A stretch of 8,299 bases of DNA, taken from positions 34,727 to 43,025 of the forward strand of contig MGQF01000006.1 in NCBI GenBank assembly GCA_001797745.1. Reading direction: 5' to 3'. Shown piece after piece: positions 1 through 6,376 of this stretch; the first letter of the stretch is position 1; each line of letters begins with the position of its first letter. Source of the stretch: Deltaproteobacteria bacterium RBG_13_52_11. Its GTDB lineage: Bacteria; Desulfobacterota; B13-G15; RBG-16-54-18. A program made the translations under genes and the position numbers. A model generated the notes under the pieces. The model ran no database searches, had not been told where the DNA came from, and saw only the letters and a program-made list of their open reading frames with translations.

Positions 1-763
1 TAATGGCGCAAATAGCCAGAACGGCCAGGGCCAGCTTCTGACCAAAACCGGCCAGTCTCTTCTGAAGAGGCGTCTTCATTTCCTCTTCGTCCTGGAGCAT
101 GGAGGCGATCCTTCCCAGCTCGGTCTCCATACCGGTGGCAACGACTACCCCCGTACCACGGCCATAAGTAACAAAGGTCCCCTTATAGGCCATGTTCTTC
201 CTGTCGCCCAAAGACAATAATGGGTCTCCAAGGGCCTTAATATGTTTTTCGGCCGGGACCGATTCGCCAGTTAAAGCTGCCTCTTCAATCTTCAATTGGG
301 CAGCCTCAGTCAGTCTCATGTCGGCTGGCACAACCTTTCCGGCCTCAAGGACGACAATATCGCCAGGTACAATCTGAAAGGCCGATATTTGAGTAACCCG
401 GTTGTCTCTTATAACAACAGATGTAAGTGCCGCCATTTTTTTTAGCGCGGCCATGGCTTTCTCGGCCCGGTATTCCTGGATAAAGCCGATGACAGCATTG
501 AGAATAACGATAACCGCTATGGCGATGGTGTCGGTGGGTTCCCCAATAATTCCGGAGATAATAGCAGCAGTGATCAGGATTAGGATCATAAAGTCCTTGA
601 ACTGGCCAAGAAACATTATGATCCAGGTCTTTTTCTTTTTTTCTTCTAATTCATTAAGTCCATATTGATCAAGCCGCCTTTGGATTTCATCTGAAGAGAG
701 ACCTTGCAGGGACGACCCTAGGCTTTCGATGACCTCGTTTGCTTCTCTTTGATGCCAGTCCAT
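1..763 (-). CDS. P-type cation-transporting ATPase, Ca2+-type, N-terminal part (truncated by window edge)
   Basis: An open frame of 254 codons runs from an ATG at 763 off the left edge, so only the N-terminal third is visible. It begins MDWHQREANEVIESLG and shows the cation-ATPase N-terminal domain (about residues 1-45), two transmembrane helices (about 57-74 and 78-95), then the actuator domain with PGDIVVLEAG (133-142), PADMRL (146-151) and the diagnostic dephosphorylation loop TGES (165-168, within EAALTGESVPAEK). This layout matches the P2A/P2B Ca2+ (SERCA/PMCA-like) branch rather than heavy-metal ATPases, because there is no N-terminal CxxC metal-binding domain. The phosphorylation DKTGT motif and the ion-binding helices M4-M6 lie outside the window, so ion specificity (Ca2+, Mn2+, or Na+/K+) cannot be decided. 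The start is preceded by AAGGGTG on the minus strand, an acceptable ribosome-binding site. It probably exports cations across the inner membrane. Confidence 0.93.
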   Translation of the reverse strand, partial: MDWHQREANEVIESLGSSLQGLSSDEIQRRLDQYGLNELEEKKKKTWIIMFLGQFKDFMILILITAAIISGIIGEPTDTIAIAVIVILNAVIGFIQEYRAEKAMAALKKMAALTSVVIRDNRVTQISAFQIVPGDIVVLEAGKVVPADMRLTEAAQLKIEEAALTGESVPAEKHIKALGDPLLSLGDRKNMAYKGTFVTYGRGTGVVVATGMETELGRIASMLQDEEEMKTPLQKRLAGFGQKLALAVLAICAI

Positions 764-862
764 CGGCGCACCCTTATTTTTTGGCCGGGATGGTATGCTT
801 TTCACAAGCCCCGCTTTTTAGTCGGGTTCAAGGGAACTATCTTTACAATTGATTTCTACCTT

Positions 863-878
863 GCAGGGGATCCCCTGC
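863..878. promoter_or_regulatory. Perfect 16-bp palindrome, possible operator
   Basis: GCAGGGGATCCCCTGC is a perfect dyad without spacer. It lies about 100 bases upstream of the P-type ATPase start, in the gap between that gene and the zf-TFIIB remnant. The position fits a dimeric repressor operator, but no regulator or promoter could be tied to it. It may be chance. Confidence 0.25.
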
Positions 879-884
879 CCATTG

Positions 885-1011
885 GTCGGTGAACTTAACA
901 AGGCTGCAAGAATCAATCAAACAATTCCGCGCACCGCGGGCAATGATCGATTTCAATTTCTTGCCTCCCAGACATCGTCAACTCAATGTTGCTCACAGGA
1001 CAGTTCCTCTT
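885..1011 (-). pseudogene. Decayed zf-TFIIB zinc-ribbon protein gene
   Basis: On the minus strand a strong Shine-Dalgarno, AAGGAG (1022-1017), is followed after five bases by AAG (1011-1009) where an ATG is expected. The reading from there is K-R-N-C-P-V-S-N-I-E-L-T-M-S-G-R-Q, then EIEIDHCPRC. This matches the small zf-TFIIB family pattern (CPVC, ERQGIEIDYCPxCRGVWLDRGELD, from memory of the family). The second Cys is changed to Ser (codon 993-991). After CPRC (ending at 931) the frame must shift by one base to continue as R-G-I-V, then TGA (919-917) where the family has Trp, then Leu. Weak nucleotide resemblance to the LDRGELDKIID segment continues to about 885. Lost start, lost zinc ligand, frameshift and stop together mark a pseudogene. 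It lies between the GDT1-like gene and the ATPase gene, all on one strand. Confidence 0.68.
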
Positions 1012-1078
1012 GGTATCTCCTTAATGCTTTAGATTAACATATTGAATTTATATCCTTTATAGAATCCCCCCTTTCCTC

Positions 1079-1348
1079 TCACTCGCGGATAGATGCTCTT
1101 TTGACCTTTTTTACGTTCATAGAGGATATCAGATACATTGACAACAAAAGAAGCACTGATCCAGCCGCTATTACAGGAAGGGTCCAGATATGTTCAGGAA
1201 GGCTTTCGTAGAGGCCAAAAAGACCGAAGGCAATAAATATAAGGGCTGAAAACCATTTTATCAGTCTTTCGGGAATCTTTTTGCCCATAACGATGCCTAC
1301 AGTTATGCCAATGGCGTTAGAGACCATCATGCCGAGAGTTGTTCCCAT
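1079..1348 (-). CDS. GDT1/UPF0016 family transporter, C-terminal fragment (frameshifted)
   Basis: This 89-residue frame begins MGTTLGMMVSNAIGITVG and contains the third helix of the second GDT1 repeat unit onward: helices at about residues 1-20 and 30-47, then an extra C-terminal helix near 56-76 and a basic tail. GTTLGM is the segment that in intact UPF0016 proteins follows the second EMGDKT helix, so this frame is the rest of the gene lying immediately upstream (1327-1749). The ATG at 1348 is an ordinary internal methionine of the intact family protein and has no clear Shine-Dalgarno. The two frames overlap by 22 bases. If the frame were restored, the joined protein would be about 223 residues, the normal family length. 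On its own it lacks both ion-binding motifs and should not transport. Confidence 0.8.
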   Translation of the reverse strand: MGTTLGMMVSNAIGITVGIVMGKKIPERLIKWFSALIFIAFGLFGLYESLPEHIWTLPVIAAGSVLLLLSMYLISSMNVKKVKRASIRE

Positions 1349-1749
1349 CCATACGGGATAACTGTGTTATATTCAATAGCCAGCGCTATAGTGGCAAGCT
1401 GGGTCTTGTCCCCCATTTCAGCAATAAAAAATGCAACCGTAACCGTCCAAAAAGGACTGAATTTAAATCTTTTATCTTCGCCCTCTAAGGTGTCACCCCG
1501 AATAGTCCATAGCCCGAAGAGTATGAAAGACACTGCTGCAGAGATTTTTATATATTTCAAAGGAACGACGGTGGCCAGATAACTTCCCGCTGCCGCTGCA
1601 AGCAGGTGGTTAACTGCGGTTGCCACAAAAACTCCCCACATTACAGTCTGCCAGCGAAACTTCGTGGCAAACGCCATGGCCAGCAACTGGGTTTTATCAC
1701 CCATTTCAGCCAGAACGACAAATACAAAAGAAGCTAAAAGTGATGTCAT
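1327..1749 (-). CDS. GDT1/UPF0016 (TMEM165-like) cation transporter, N-terminal fragment (frameshifted)
   Basis: UPF0016/GDT1 proteins are inner-membrane Mn2+/Ca2+ transporters made of two homologous repeats, each carrying an E-x-G-D-K-T motif on its first helix. Both motifs are here: EMGDKT at residues 15-20 and again at 111-116. Between them are helices near 35-55 and 66-83 and a charged linker (GDTLEGEDKRFKF). The family register holds through about I131-P132, after which the frame reads a foreign tail (YGWEQLSA) and stops. The expected continuation V-W-M-G-T-T-L-G lies in the next frame. A single C missing from the CCC run at 1355-1357 explains the break. This is either a true mutation or a homopolymer sequencing error. 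It starts about 30 bases after the zf-TFIIB gene, probably in the same transcript, and a weak GAG serves as its ribosome-binding site. Confidence 0.88.
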   Translation of the reverse strand: MTSLLASFVFVVLAEMGDKTQLLAMAFATKFRWQTVMWGVFVATAVNHLLAAAAGSYLATVVPLKYIKISAAVSFILFGLWTIRGDTLEGEDKRFKFSPFWTVTVAFFIAEMGDKTQLATIALAIEYNTVIPYGWEQLSA

Positions 1750-1779
1750 ACAGGCTCAAGTATAATGGATTCAAGCAAT

Positions 1780-2085
1780 TTACTTTTTGAATACATTAAA
1801 CAACTTGTCAATGCCTGTCTTTTCAAGCCTTGATACCGTCTCAATCTCTCCAGCATCAAGCCATATTCCTTCACATTCAGAGCATTTATCTATCTTTATT
1901 GATCTGTAATCAATCTCTATCAGTTCCATCCCGCATTTGGGGCATCTCATAAAATGAAGATCTTTCAGTTTTTTCTTTTCTTCTTCCGCGAGTTTCCTGT
2001 GCTTTTCCTCCTCGATCTTCTTTCTTCTTTCAAACTCCATCCTCGCAAAGTACCCTTCTTCCTTTTCGCTTGGTTTTGTCCCCAT
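1780..2085 (-). CDS. Small zf-TFIIB zinc-ribbon domain protein
   Basis: The 101-residue protein has a highly charged N-terminal helix (about residues 7-43, rich in E, K and R, coiled-coil-like) followed by a zinc ribbon. The ribbon is CPKC (Cys48, Cys51), a spacer IEIDYRSIKIDK, then CSEC (Cys68, Cys71), GIWLDAGEIE and a short basic amphipathic tail. CxxC...CxxC followed by G-x-W-L-D-x-G-E is the signature of the zf-TFIIB family (Pfam zf-TFIIB), whose bacterial members have no settled function. All four Cys are present. Three in-frame ATGs lie at 2100, 2091 and 2085. I chose 2085 because GGGAG stands eight bases before it, whereas the others lack a site. Its first 121 bases overlap the PGPGW gene in another reading frame. 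A decayed paralogue-like remnant lies at 885-1011. Confidence 0.85.
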   Translation of the reverse strand: MGTKPSEKEEGYFARMEFERRKKIEEEKHRKLAEEEKKKLKDLHFMRCPKCGMELIEIDYRSIKIDKCSECEGIWLDAGEIETVSRLEKTGIDKLFNVFKK

Positions 2086-2297
2086 CGCCATTTCTCCCAT
2101 TTGGTTTTTATTGTACCTCTTACCTTTTCAAGCAACCTTCTTGCCCAGATAAATTCAGTGGCAAGGATTCCCAACCCAAGCAATAGTACTATTAAAGAGG
2201 GGCCAGGCAATACAATCATTGCAACGCCAATCAATAAAACCGTAAATCCTATGACTCCTATTACCACTCTCTTTACCTGTTTATACAGTTCCTTCAT
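1965..2297 (-). CDS. PGPGW-family putative membrane protein
   Basis: A 110-residue frame with two hydrophobic helices (about 11-30 and 33-50) separated by the turn L-P-G-P-S, followed by LGLGILATEFIWARRLLEKVR. This LPGP...ATEFxWARR pattern is that of the PGPGW family (Pfam, putative transmembrane protein), which has no established function. The start is supported by GAGG seven bases upstream of the ATG. From about residue 64 onward the protein is an unusually basic tail (KKG, RRSRRKS, KKKRKN) that overlaps the zf-TFIIB gene in a different frame. Family members normally end soon after the second helix, so the tail may be readthrough caused by loss of an earlier stop. It sits 74 bases downstream of typA and probably shares its transcript. 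Confidence 0.8.
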   Translation of the reverse strand: MKELYKQVKRVVIGVIGFTVLLIGVAMIVLPGPSLIVLLLGLGILATEFIWARRLLEKVRGTIKTKWEKWRWGQNQAKRKKGTLRGWSLKEERRSRRKSTGNSRKKKRKN

Positions 2298-2371
2298 TGT
2301 TAATCCTCACCAAGTGAATAGAATCGGCCCTTTTTACTCACTAGGCATTTTTTGTTAAAGGTAAGATAGTC

Positions 2372-4192
2372 TCATTGCTTTTCTGCGGTTAATCGTGCCC
2401 TTTTGCGCTGGTTCTCGTCGAGTATGATCTTTCGTAATCTGATTGAGCAAGGGGTTATTTCAACGAGTTCGTCATCATTGATGTAGGAAATGCAGTCTTC
2501 CAGGCTCATTTTTCTGCAGGGGGGAAGAACAACGGCGTCATCAGAGCCCGCGGCCCTCATGTTAGTAAGCTTTTTCCCTTTAGCAGGGTTTACCACCAGG
2601 TCGTTATTGCGACTGTGTTCTCCGATGATCTGGCCACCGTACACATTTTCACCGGGGCCGAGAAACAACTGCCCCCTTTCCTGAAGGTTAAACAGGGCAT
2701 ACGCCGCGGTACTACACTGCTCCTTTACTACGAGGGCCCCGTTGTTCCTGTTCTTTATTTCACCGGCGTACCGGTCGTAACCGTCAAATATGTAGCTCAT
2801 CGTGCCCATACCTTTTGTCTCGGTCATAAATTCCGAACGGAATCCGATAAGCCCCCTCGTTGGGACCCTGTACTGCATCCTGACCATCCCGTTATCATGG
2901 TGCATTTCGACCATATGGCCTTTTCTTTTCCCGAGATTTTCGATCACATTTCCTGCGTAGAGGCCATCAACATCGATCGTGAGCTCTTCATAGGGTTCAA
3001 GCTTTCCGCCCTCTCCCTCTTTGAGTATAACTCTGGGTCGTGTAACCTGAAATTCATACCCCTCCCTGCGCATCGTTTCGATAAGGATCGAGAGGTGAAG
3101 CTCGCCCCTGCCGGATACTTTATATCCAATACCGTCGTTCAATTCTTCTACAATGAGTGCAACGTCCGATAGCGTCTCACGAATGAGCCTTTCACGGAGA
3201 TGTCTCGACGTAAGAAATCTCCCCTCTTTTCCGGAAAAGGGCGAGTCGTTAGGGATAAAGTTCATGGATAGTGTCGGCGGGTCCACTTTGATACCGGGAA
3301 GCGGGAGAGGATTTTCAGGGTCGGTAAGAGTCTCGCCAACCATAATTGATTCCATACCGGCTACTGAAACGATTTCACCGACGCCGGCAGCCTCAACCTC
3401 TTCCTTGCCGTTGCCTCTGAACCGGTAGATCTTCGTGATACGGGCAGGTGATATGGAACCATCAGTTTTTGCAACAACAACGTCTTTGTTTATGTTTAAC
3501 TGTCCAGAGGTTATCTTTCCTATAGCGAGTCTTCCGAGAAAGGGAGAATAGGAGAGCGAACTCACCAGCATCTGCAGGGAGGCTTCGGGATTTCCGGAAG
3601 GAGGGGGAACAGAATGTACGATGATTTCGAAAAGCGGGATCATCGTGCCGTGCTTTCGGTTATAATCAAGGGTTGCGTAACCTTCTTTTGCAGAGGTATA
3701 AATAACGGGAAAATCAAGTATATTGTCGGGCGCACCCAGTTTTACGAAAAGGTCAAAGACCTGATCTACTACCCAAGCGCACCGTGCTGCCGGTTTGTCT
3801 ATTTTGTTGACAACGACAATAACGGGCATATTCAGGGTGAGCGCCTTTTCAAGGACAAAACGGGTCTGTGGCATTGGCCCTTCCGCTGCATCCACAAGAA
3901 GGAGGGCACCATCAGCCATTTTGAGGACCCTTTCGACCTGCCCGCCGAAATCTGCATGTCCAGGTGTATCGATAATATTAATAAAGAAATCCTTATAGTT
4001 AAAGGAACCGTTCTTCGAAGAAATTGTTATACCCCGTTCCCTCTCGAGATCCAGAGAATCCATGAGTCGTTCCTCGACGACTTCGTTGTCGCGGAACATC
4101 CCGCTCTGCCTGAAGAGCTGGTCTACAAGCGTTGTCTTCCCATGATCTACATGGGCGATGATCGCGATATTTCTAATGTTACTCTGTCTCAT
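2372..4192 (-). CDS. typA: Translational GTPase TypA/BipA
   Basis: A 606-residue ribosome-binding GTPase of the EF-G/LepA superfamily, full family length. All G motifs are visible: G1 AHVDHGKT (13-20), G2 RGIT (53-56), G3 DTPGH (75-79), G4 NKID (129-132) and G5 TSAK (166-169). Downstream are the beta-barrel domain II, the domain III region with GRGELHLSILIETMRREGYEFQ, and the BipA-specific C-terminal domain (GENVYGGQIIGEHSR, LTNMRAAGSDDAV, DDELVEITP, SIRLRK). BipA assists 50S subunit assembly and growth under stress such as low temperature. The ATG at 4192 begins the conserved N-terminus NIRNIAIIAHVDHGK and is preceded by GAG six bases upstream. It heads the minus-strand group. A weak promoter-like TTCATC, 16 bases, TATAAA lies just upstream, placed very close to the start codon, so I hold it only tentatively. 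Confidence 0.97.
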   Translation of the reverse strand: MRQSNIRNIAIIAHVDHGKTTLVDQLFRQSGMFRDNEVVEERLMDSLDLERERGITISSKNGSFNYKDFFINIIDTPGHADFGGQVERVLKMADGALLLVDAAEGPMPQTRFVLEKALTLNMPVIVVVNKIDKPAARCAWVVDQVFDLFVKLGAPDNILDFPVIYTSAKEGYATLDYNRKHGTMIPLFEIIVHSVPPPSGNPEASLQMLVSSLSYSPFLGRLAIGKITSGQLNINKDVVVAKTDGSISPARITKIYRFRGNGKEEVEAAGVGEIVSVAGMESIMVGETLTDPENPLPLPGIKVDPPTLSMNFIPNDSPFSGKEGRFLTSRHLRERLIRETLSDVALIVEELNDGIGYKVSGRGELHLSILIETMRREGYEFQVTRPRVILKEGEGGKLEPYEELTIDVDGLYAGNVIENLGKRKGHMVEMHHDNGMVRMQYRVPTRGLIGFRSEFMTETKGMGTMSYIFDGYDRYAGEIKNRNNGALVVKEQCSTAAYALFNLQERGQLFLGPGENVYGGQIIGEHSRNNDLVVNPAKGKKLTNMRAAGSDDAVVLPPCRKMSLEDCISYINDDELVEITPCSIRLRKIILDENQRKRARLTAEKQ

Positions 4193-4817
4193 ACGTACTC
4201 ATTTTATATAGTATTTAATGGTTCGATGAAGGTTTTGATTATCGGGGAGGAGAAAGAGGGGGATACAAGGGGTCAGCCCAGCAAATCATGAAATTCCTTC
4301 TCACCGCATAAAACGCACCCGAAAAATTCCGTACGACGTCACCGTGCCACTAGGCAATAATACACCTGATTGAAAAGAAAAGCTAGATAATTCTTACATT
4401 ACCTGGGCTGCCCCCTACATATTTACGATTTGCGATTCTGCAACCTTATATTTCACGATACTTCTTATGAACTCAAGCGCGACCTTTCAATCTGATCCCC
4501 AAGGGGGGTATCCTTGTTCGGTTAGGCAAGAGACTGGCTTTCACCCTTCCACATTTTGCCGGCCATTTTTCTTGGGTTCAGCTTCTTTTCCAATTCTATA
4601 CTCTTATATTCTCAACCTCAATTGAGAGATAGGCCTGTTAATCGTTGACACCCTTTTCGTCGAGCTTCTTCTCTTTCTTGCATTCAATGCCAGAATATGT
4701 TAACTATATTTGTAATATTATTTGACGGGAAACATCACAGGTCCTTCCCGAGAATATGGTATCTTCATCAAGGGAGGCAAGGGAAACCCGCACGAGGGTT
4801 TGAATGAAGCAAGTTCC
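4193..4817. other. Divergent intergenic region without an intact gene
   Basis: AT-rich stretch between the divergent typA and ftsE starts. I see no tRNA, riboswitch or convincing sigma70 promoter. It contains an inverted-repeat pair (4268-4281 and 4403-4416), short coding-like stretches on the minus strand (4273-4338 and 4522-4611) that lack start codons, and a mini-ORF immediately before ftsE. The minus-strand stretches look like gene relics but could be chance. The promoters of both gene groups should lie here. Confidence 0.6.
4268..4416. repeat. Imperfect inverted-repeat pair bounding ~150 bp (MITE-like or hairpin)
   Basis: AGGGGTCAGCCCAG at 4268-4281 is the reverse complement of CTGGGCTGCCCCCT at 4403-4416 with one mismatch in 14. 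The loop is about 120 bases and has no coding capacity. No clear target-site duplication was seen. It could be a miniature inverted-repeat element, or a long-range RNA stem upstream of typA. Confidence 0.35.
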
Positions 4818-4821
4818 ATGA
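4794..4821 (+). promoter_or_regulatory. Five-codon mini-ORF with Shine-Dalgarno coupled to ftsE start
   Basis: GAGGG (4794-4798) stands five bases before an ATG at 4804, which opens M-K-Q-V-P and ends in TGA at 4819-4821. That stop overlaps the ftsE ATG (4818-4820) in an ATGA arrangement. ftsE itself has no good Shine-Dalgarno at normal spacing, so ribosomes may load at the mini-ORF and reinitiate at ftsE. This is inference from layout only. Confidence 0.4.
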
Positions 4822-5474
4822 TCCAATTCTTTCAGGTCTACAAGACATATCCGGGGAATATCAAGGCCCTGGCCAATATCAGCTTTAAGATAGAAAAGGG
4901 CGAATTTGTCTTTGTCACCGGACCCAGCGGGGCAGGAAAGACGACGCTGTTGAGATTGATCATCCGTGTTGAGAGGCCGGATCAGGGGGAGATCTTGGTA
5001 AACAAGAGGAATGTGTCCAGGCTTAAAAACTCTCAGATCCCTCTGCTCCGCAGAGAGGTAGGGTTTGTCTTTCAGGATTTCAAACTGTTAAACAACAAGA
5101 CCGTTTATGACAATATCGCACTGGTCCTCCGAGCCCTGGGGTACAACAAGAAGGAGATCCCGAAAAGGGTCAGACAGGTCTTGAAAGTGGTGGGGTTGGA
5201 GGAGTGGGTGTTGAAACAACCCCCCCTTAAATTGTCGGGGGGTGAGCAACAGCGGGTAGCCATTGCTCGTGCCTTGGCCAACACCCCCTCCATCATCTTG
5301 GCGGACGAGCCCACCGGCAATTTGGACCCCGAACTCACGGTTGAGATAATGGACCTCTTGGAGAAGGTCAATCAGTTGGGGACAACGGTTGTGGTGGCAA
5401 CCCACAATACAAGCCTGGTGGCTCAATACACGAAGAGGATCATACCGCTTTACAGGGGAGAAATGGTGGAGTGA
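4818..5474 (+). CDS. ftsE: Cell division ATP-binding protein FtsE
   Basis: A 218-residue ABC ATPase, the normal FtsE length when started at the ATG at 4818, which gives the conserved N-terminus MIQFFQVYKTYPG. The frame stays open upstream to a TTG near 4722, but that extension lacks a ribosome-binding site and family similarity. Visible motifs are Walker A GPSGAGKT (35-42), Q-loop Gln86 in FVFQDFKLL, signature LSGGEQQR (139-146), Walker B IILADEP (159-165), D-loop GNLD and H-loop His196. FtsE dimerises on the cytoplasmic face of the membrane, binds FtsX, and uses ATP hydrolysis to control septal peptidoglycan hydrolysis. It precedes ftsX closely: its TGA lies eight bases before the ATG I chose for ftsX, and overlaps an alternative GTG start. 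Confidence 0.96.
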   Translation: MIQFFQVYKTYPGNIKALANISFKIEKGEFVFVTGPSGAGKTTLLRLIIRVERPDQGEILVNKRNVSRLKNSQIPLLRREVGFVFQDFKLLNNKTVYDNIALVLRALGYNKKEIPKRVRQVLKVVGLEEWVLKQPPLKLSGGEQQRVAIARALANTPSIILADEPTGNLDPELTVEIMDLLEKVNQLGTTVVVATHNTSLVAQYTKRIIPLYRGEMVE

Positions 5475-5482
5475 AGGTACGT

Positions 5483-6373
5483 ATGGGTGCTCTCTCCCTC
5501 GTCCGAAGGACCTTTGGGGTTATGAAAGAGAATGGTCCTACCCACGTCTTAAGCATTGGGACTATCGCTATCTCCTTTTTCCTCTTCGCCGCTTTTCTGC
5601 TCCTTCCCCTCAATTTCGCCTCCTTCCTGGAGGCCTGGGAGAAAAAGGTGCAAATCATCCTCTATCTCAAGGATGGGGTAGAGGCAAAGAGGATCCTCCA
5701 ACTTACAGGGGAACTACAAAGGGAAGAGGGGATCCGAGAGGTGAGCTATGTCTCTCAACGCAAGGCCATGGAGTCCTTTGAACGGGACCTTGCCGGCTAT
5801 GGAGGGGTGCTCAAGGGGCTGAAGGAAGAAGTCTTCCCGGCATCCTTTGAGATCCAGATGGATGAGCGCTTCAGGACGCCCGAGCGCATACGGGCCCTAG
5901 CGGCGAGACTCGGCAACATAAAAGAGGTAGAGGAGGTCCAATACGGGGGTGTTTGGTTAGAGAGATTCTCCATCTTTCTCTACACACTCAAGTGGGGGCT
6001 ATGGATCTTGGGTGGGGTTCTGGTGGTCATCATTGTCTCAGTCACCGCCAACACCGTCCGCCTTACCCTCTACAATAAAAAAAGTGAAATAGAAATCTTG
6101 AAGCTGGTAGGGGCTACGGACACTTTTGTCAAACTTCCCTTCTATCTCGAGGGTGGTTTGCAGGGATTCTTGGGTGCAGCGGGCTCCATTCTGCTGCTCC
6201 TCGTCCTCTTCCACTTCTTCTCACTTAAAGTCTCCCCCTACGTGAGCCTCTATTTTGGCCAGCTGCGTCTGAGTTTTCTCCCCCCCAATATGATCGGCTG
6301 GATTTTGGGGATTGGGGTGGCATCGGGTCTGTTGGGAGGTCTTCTCTCTCTGAGGAAAGCTGCTAGAATTTAG
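5483..6373 (+). CDS. ftsX: Cell division protein FtsX (ABC permease subunit)
   Basis: The FtsE partner: four transmembrane helices with a large extracytoplasmic loop after the first. Numbered from this ATG, TM1 is about residues 22-46, the periplasmic loop 47-166 (the part that recruits EnvC), TM2 about 169-190, TM3 about 224-246 and TM4 about 269-289. The cytoplasmic signature EIEILKLVGATDTFVKLPF, joining TM2 and TM3, is typical of FtsX. The ATG at 5483 has an AAGG site five bases upstream and gives the usual short N-terminal cytoplasmic segment (MGALSLVRRTFGVMKEN). A GTG at 5471 overlapping the ftsE stop (GTGA) would add four residues and is a real alternative. The stop is three bases before the envC ATG, so translation is probably coupled. 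Confidence 0.95.
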   Translation: MGALSLVRRTFGVMKENGPTHVLSIGTIAISFFLFAAFLLLPLNFASFLEAWEKKVQIILYLKDGVEAKRILQLTGELQREEGIREVSYVSQRKAMESFERDLAGYGGVLKGLKEEVFPASFEIQMDERFRTPERIRALAARLGNIKEVEEVQYGGVWLERFSIFLYTLKWGLWILGGVLVVIIVSVTANTVRLTLYNKKSEIEILKLVGATDTFVKLPFYLEGGLQGFLGAAGSILLLLVLFHFFSLKVSPYVSLYFGQLRLSFLPPNMIGWILGIGVASGLLGGLLSLRKAARI

Positions 6374-6376
6374 GGC

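Noticed and set aside
807..826. Small GC hairpin with a T run on the plus strand (AAGCCCCGCTTTTT)
   Set aside because: The stem is only four base pairs and no plus-strand gene ends before it, so a terminator call is not supported.
849..1037. 62-codon plus-strand open frame in the gap between the ATPase and GDT1 genes
   Set aside because: It is antisense to the zf-TFIIB remnant, has no Shine-Dalgarno, and its protein resembles nothing recognisable.
2305..2352. Imperfect stem (CCTAGTGA / TCACTTGG) between typA and the PGPGW gene
   Set aside because: One mismatch in eight, a 20-base loop and no T run after it; too weak for a terminator or attenuator.
2615..3172. Long plus-strand open frames inside typA (also 3614-4291)
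   Set aside because: They are antisense shadows of a clearly conserved GTPase gene, without recognisable domains or ribosome-binding sites.
4617..4626. 10-base palindrome CTCAATTGAG
   Set aside because: A dyad this short is expected several times by chance and has no positional support.
4645..4650. Perfect -35 box TTGACA upstream of ftsE
   Set aside because: The sequence 16-18 bases downstream is CTTCTC-like with no -10 resemblance, so it is not a convincing promoter.
4722..4817. In-frame N-terminal extension of ftsE from a TTG
   Set aside because: It has no ribosome-binding site, would add 32 residues absent from the FtsE family, and MIQFF at 4818 matches the usual FtsE start.
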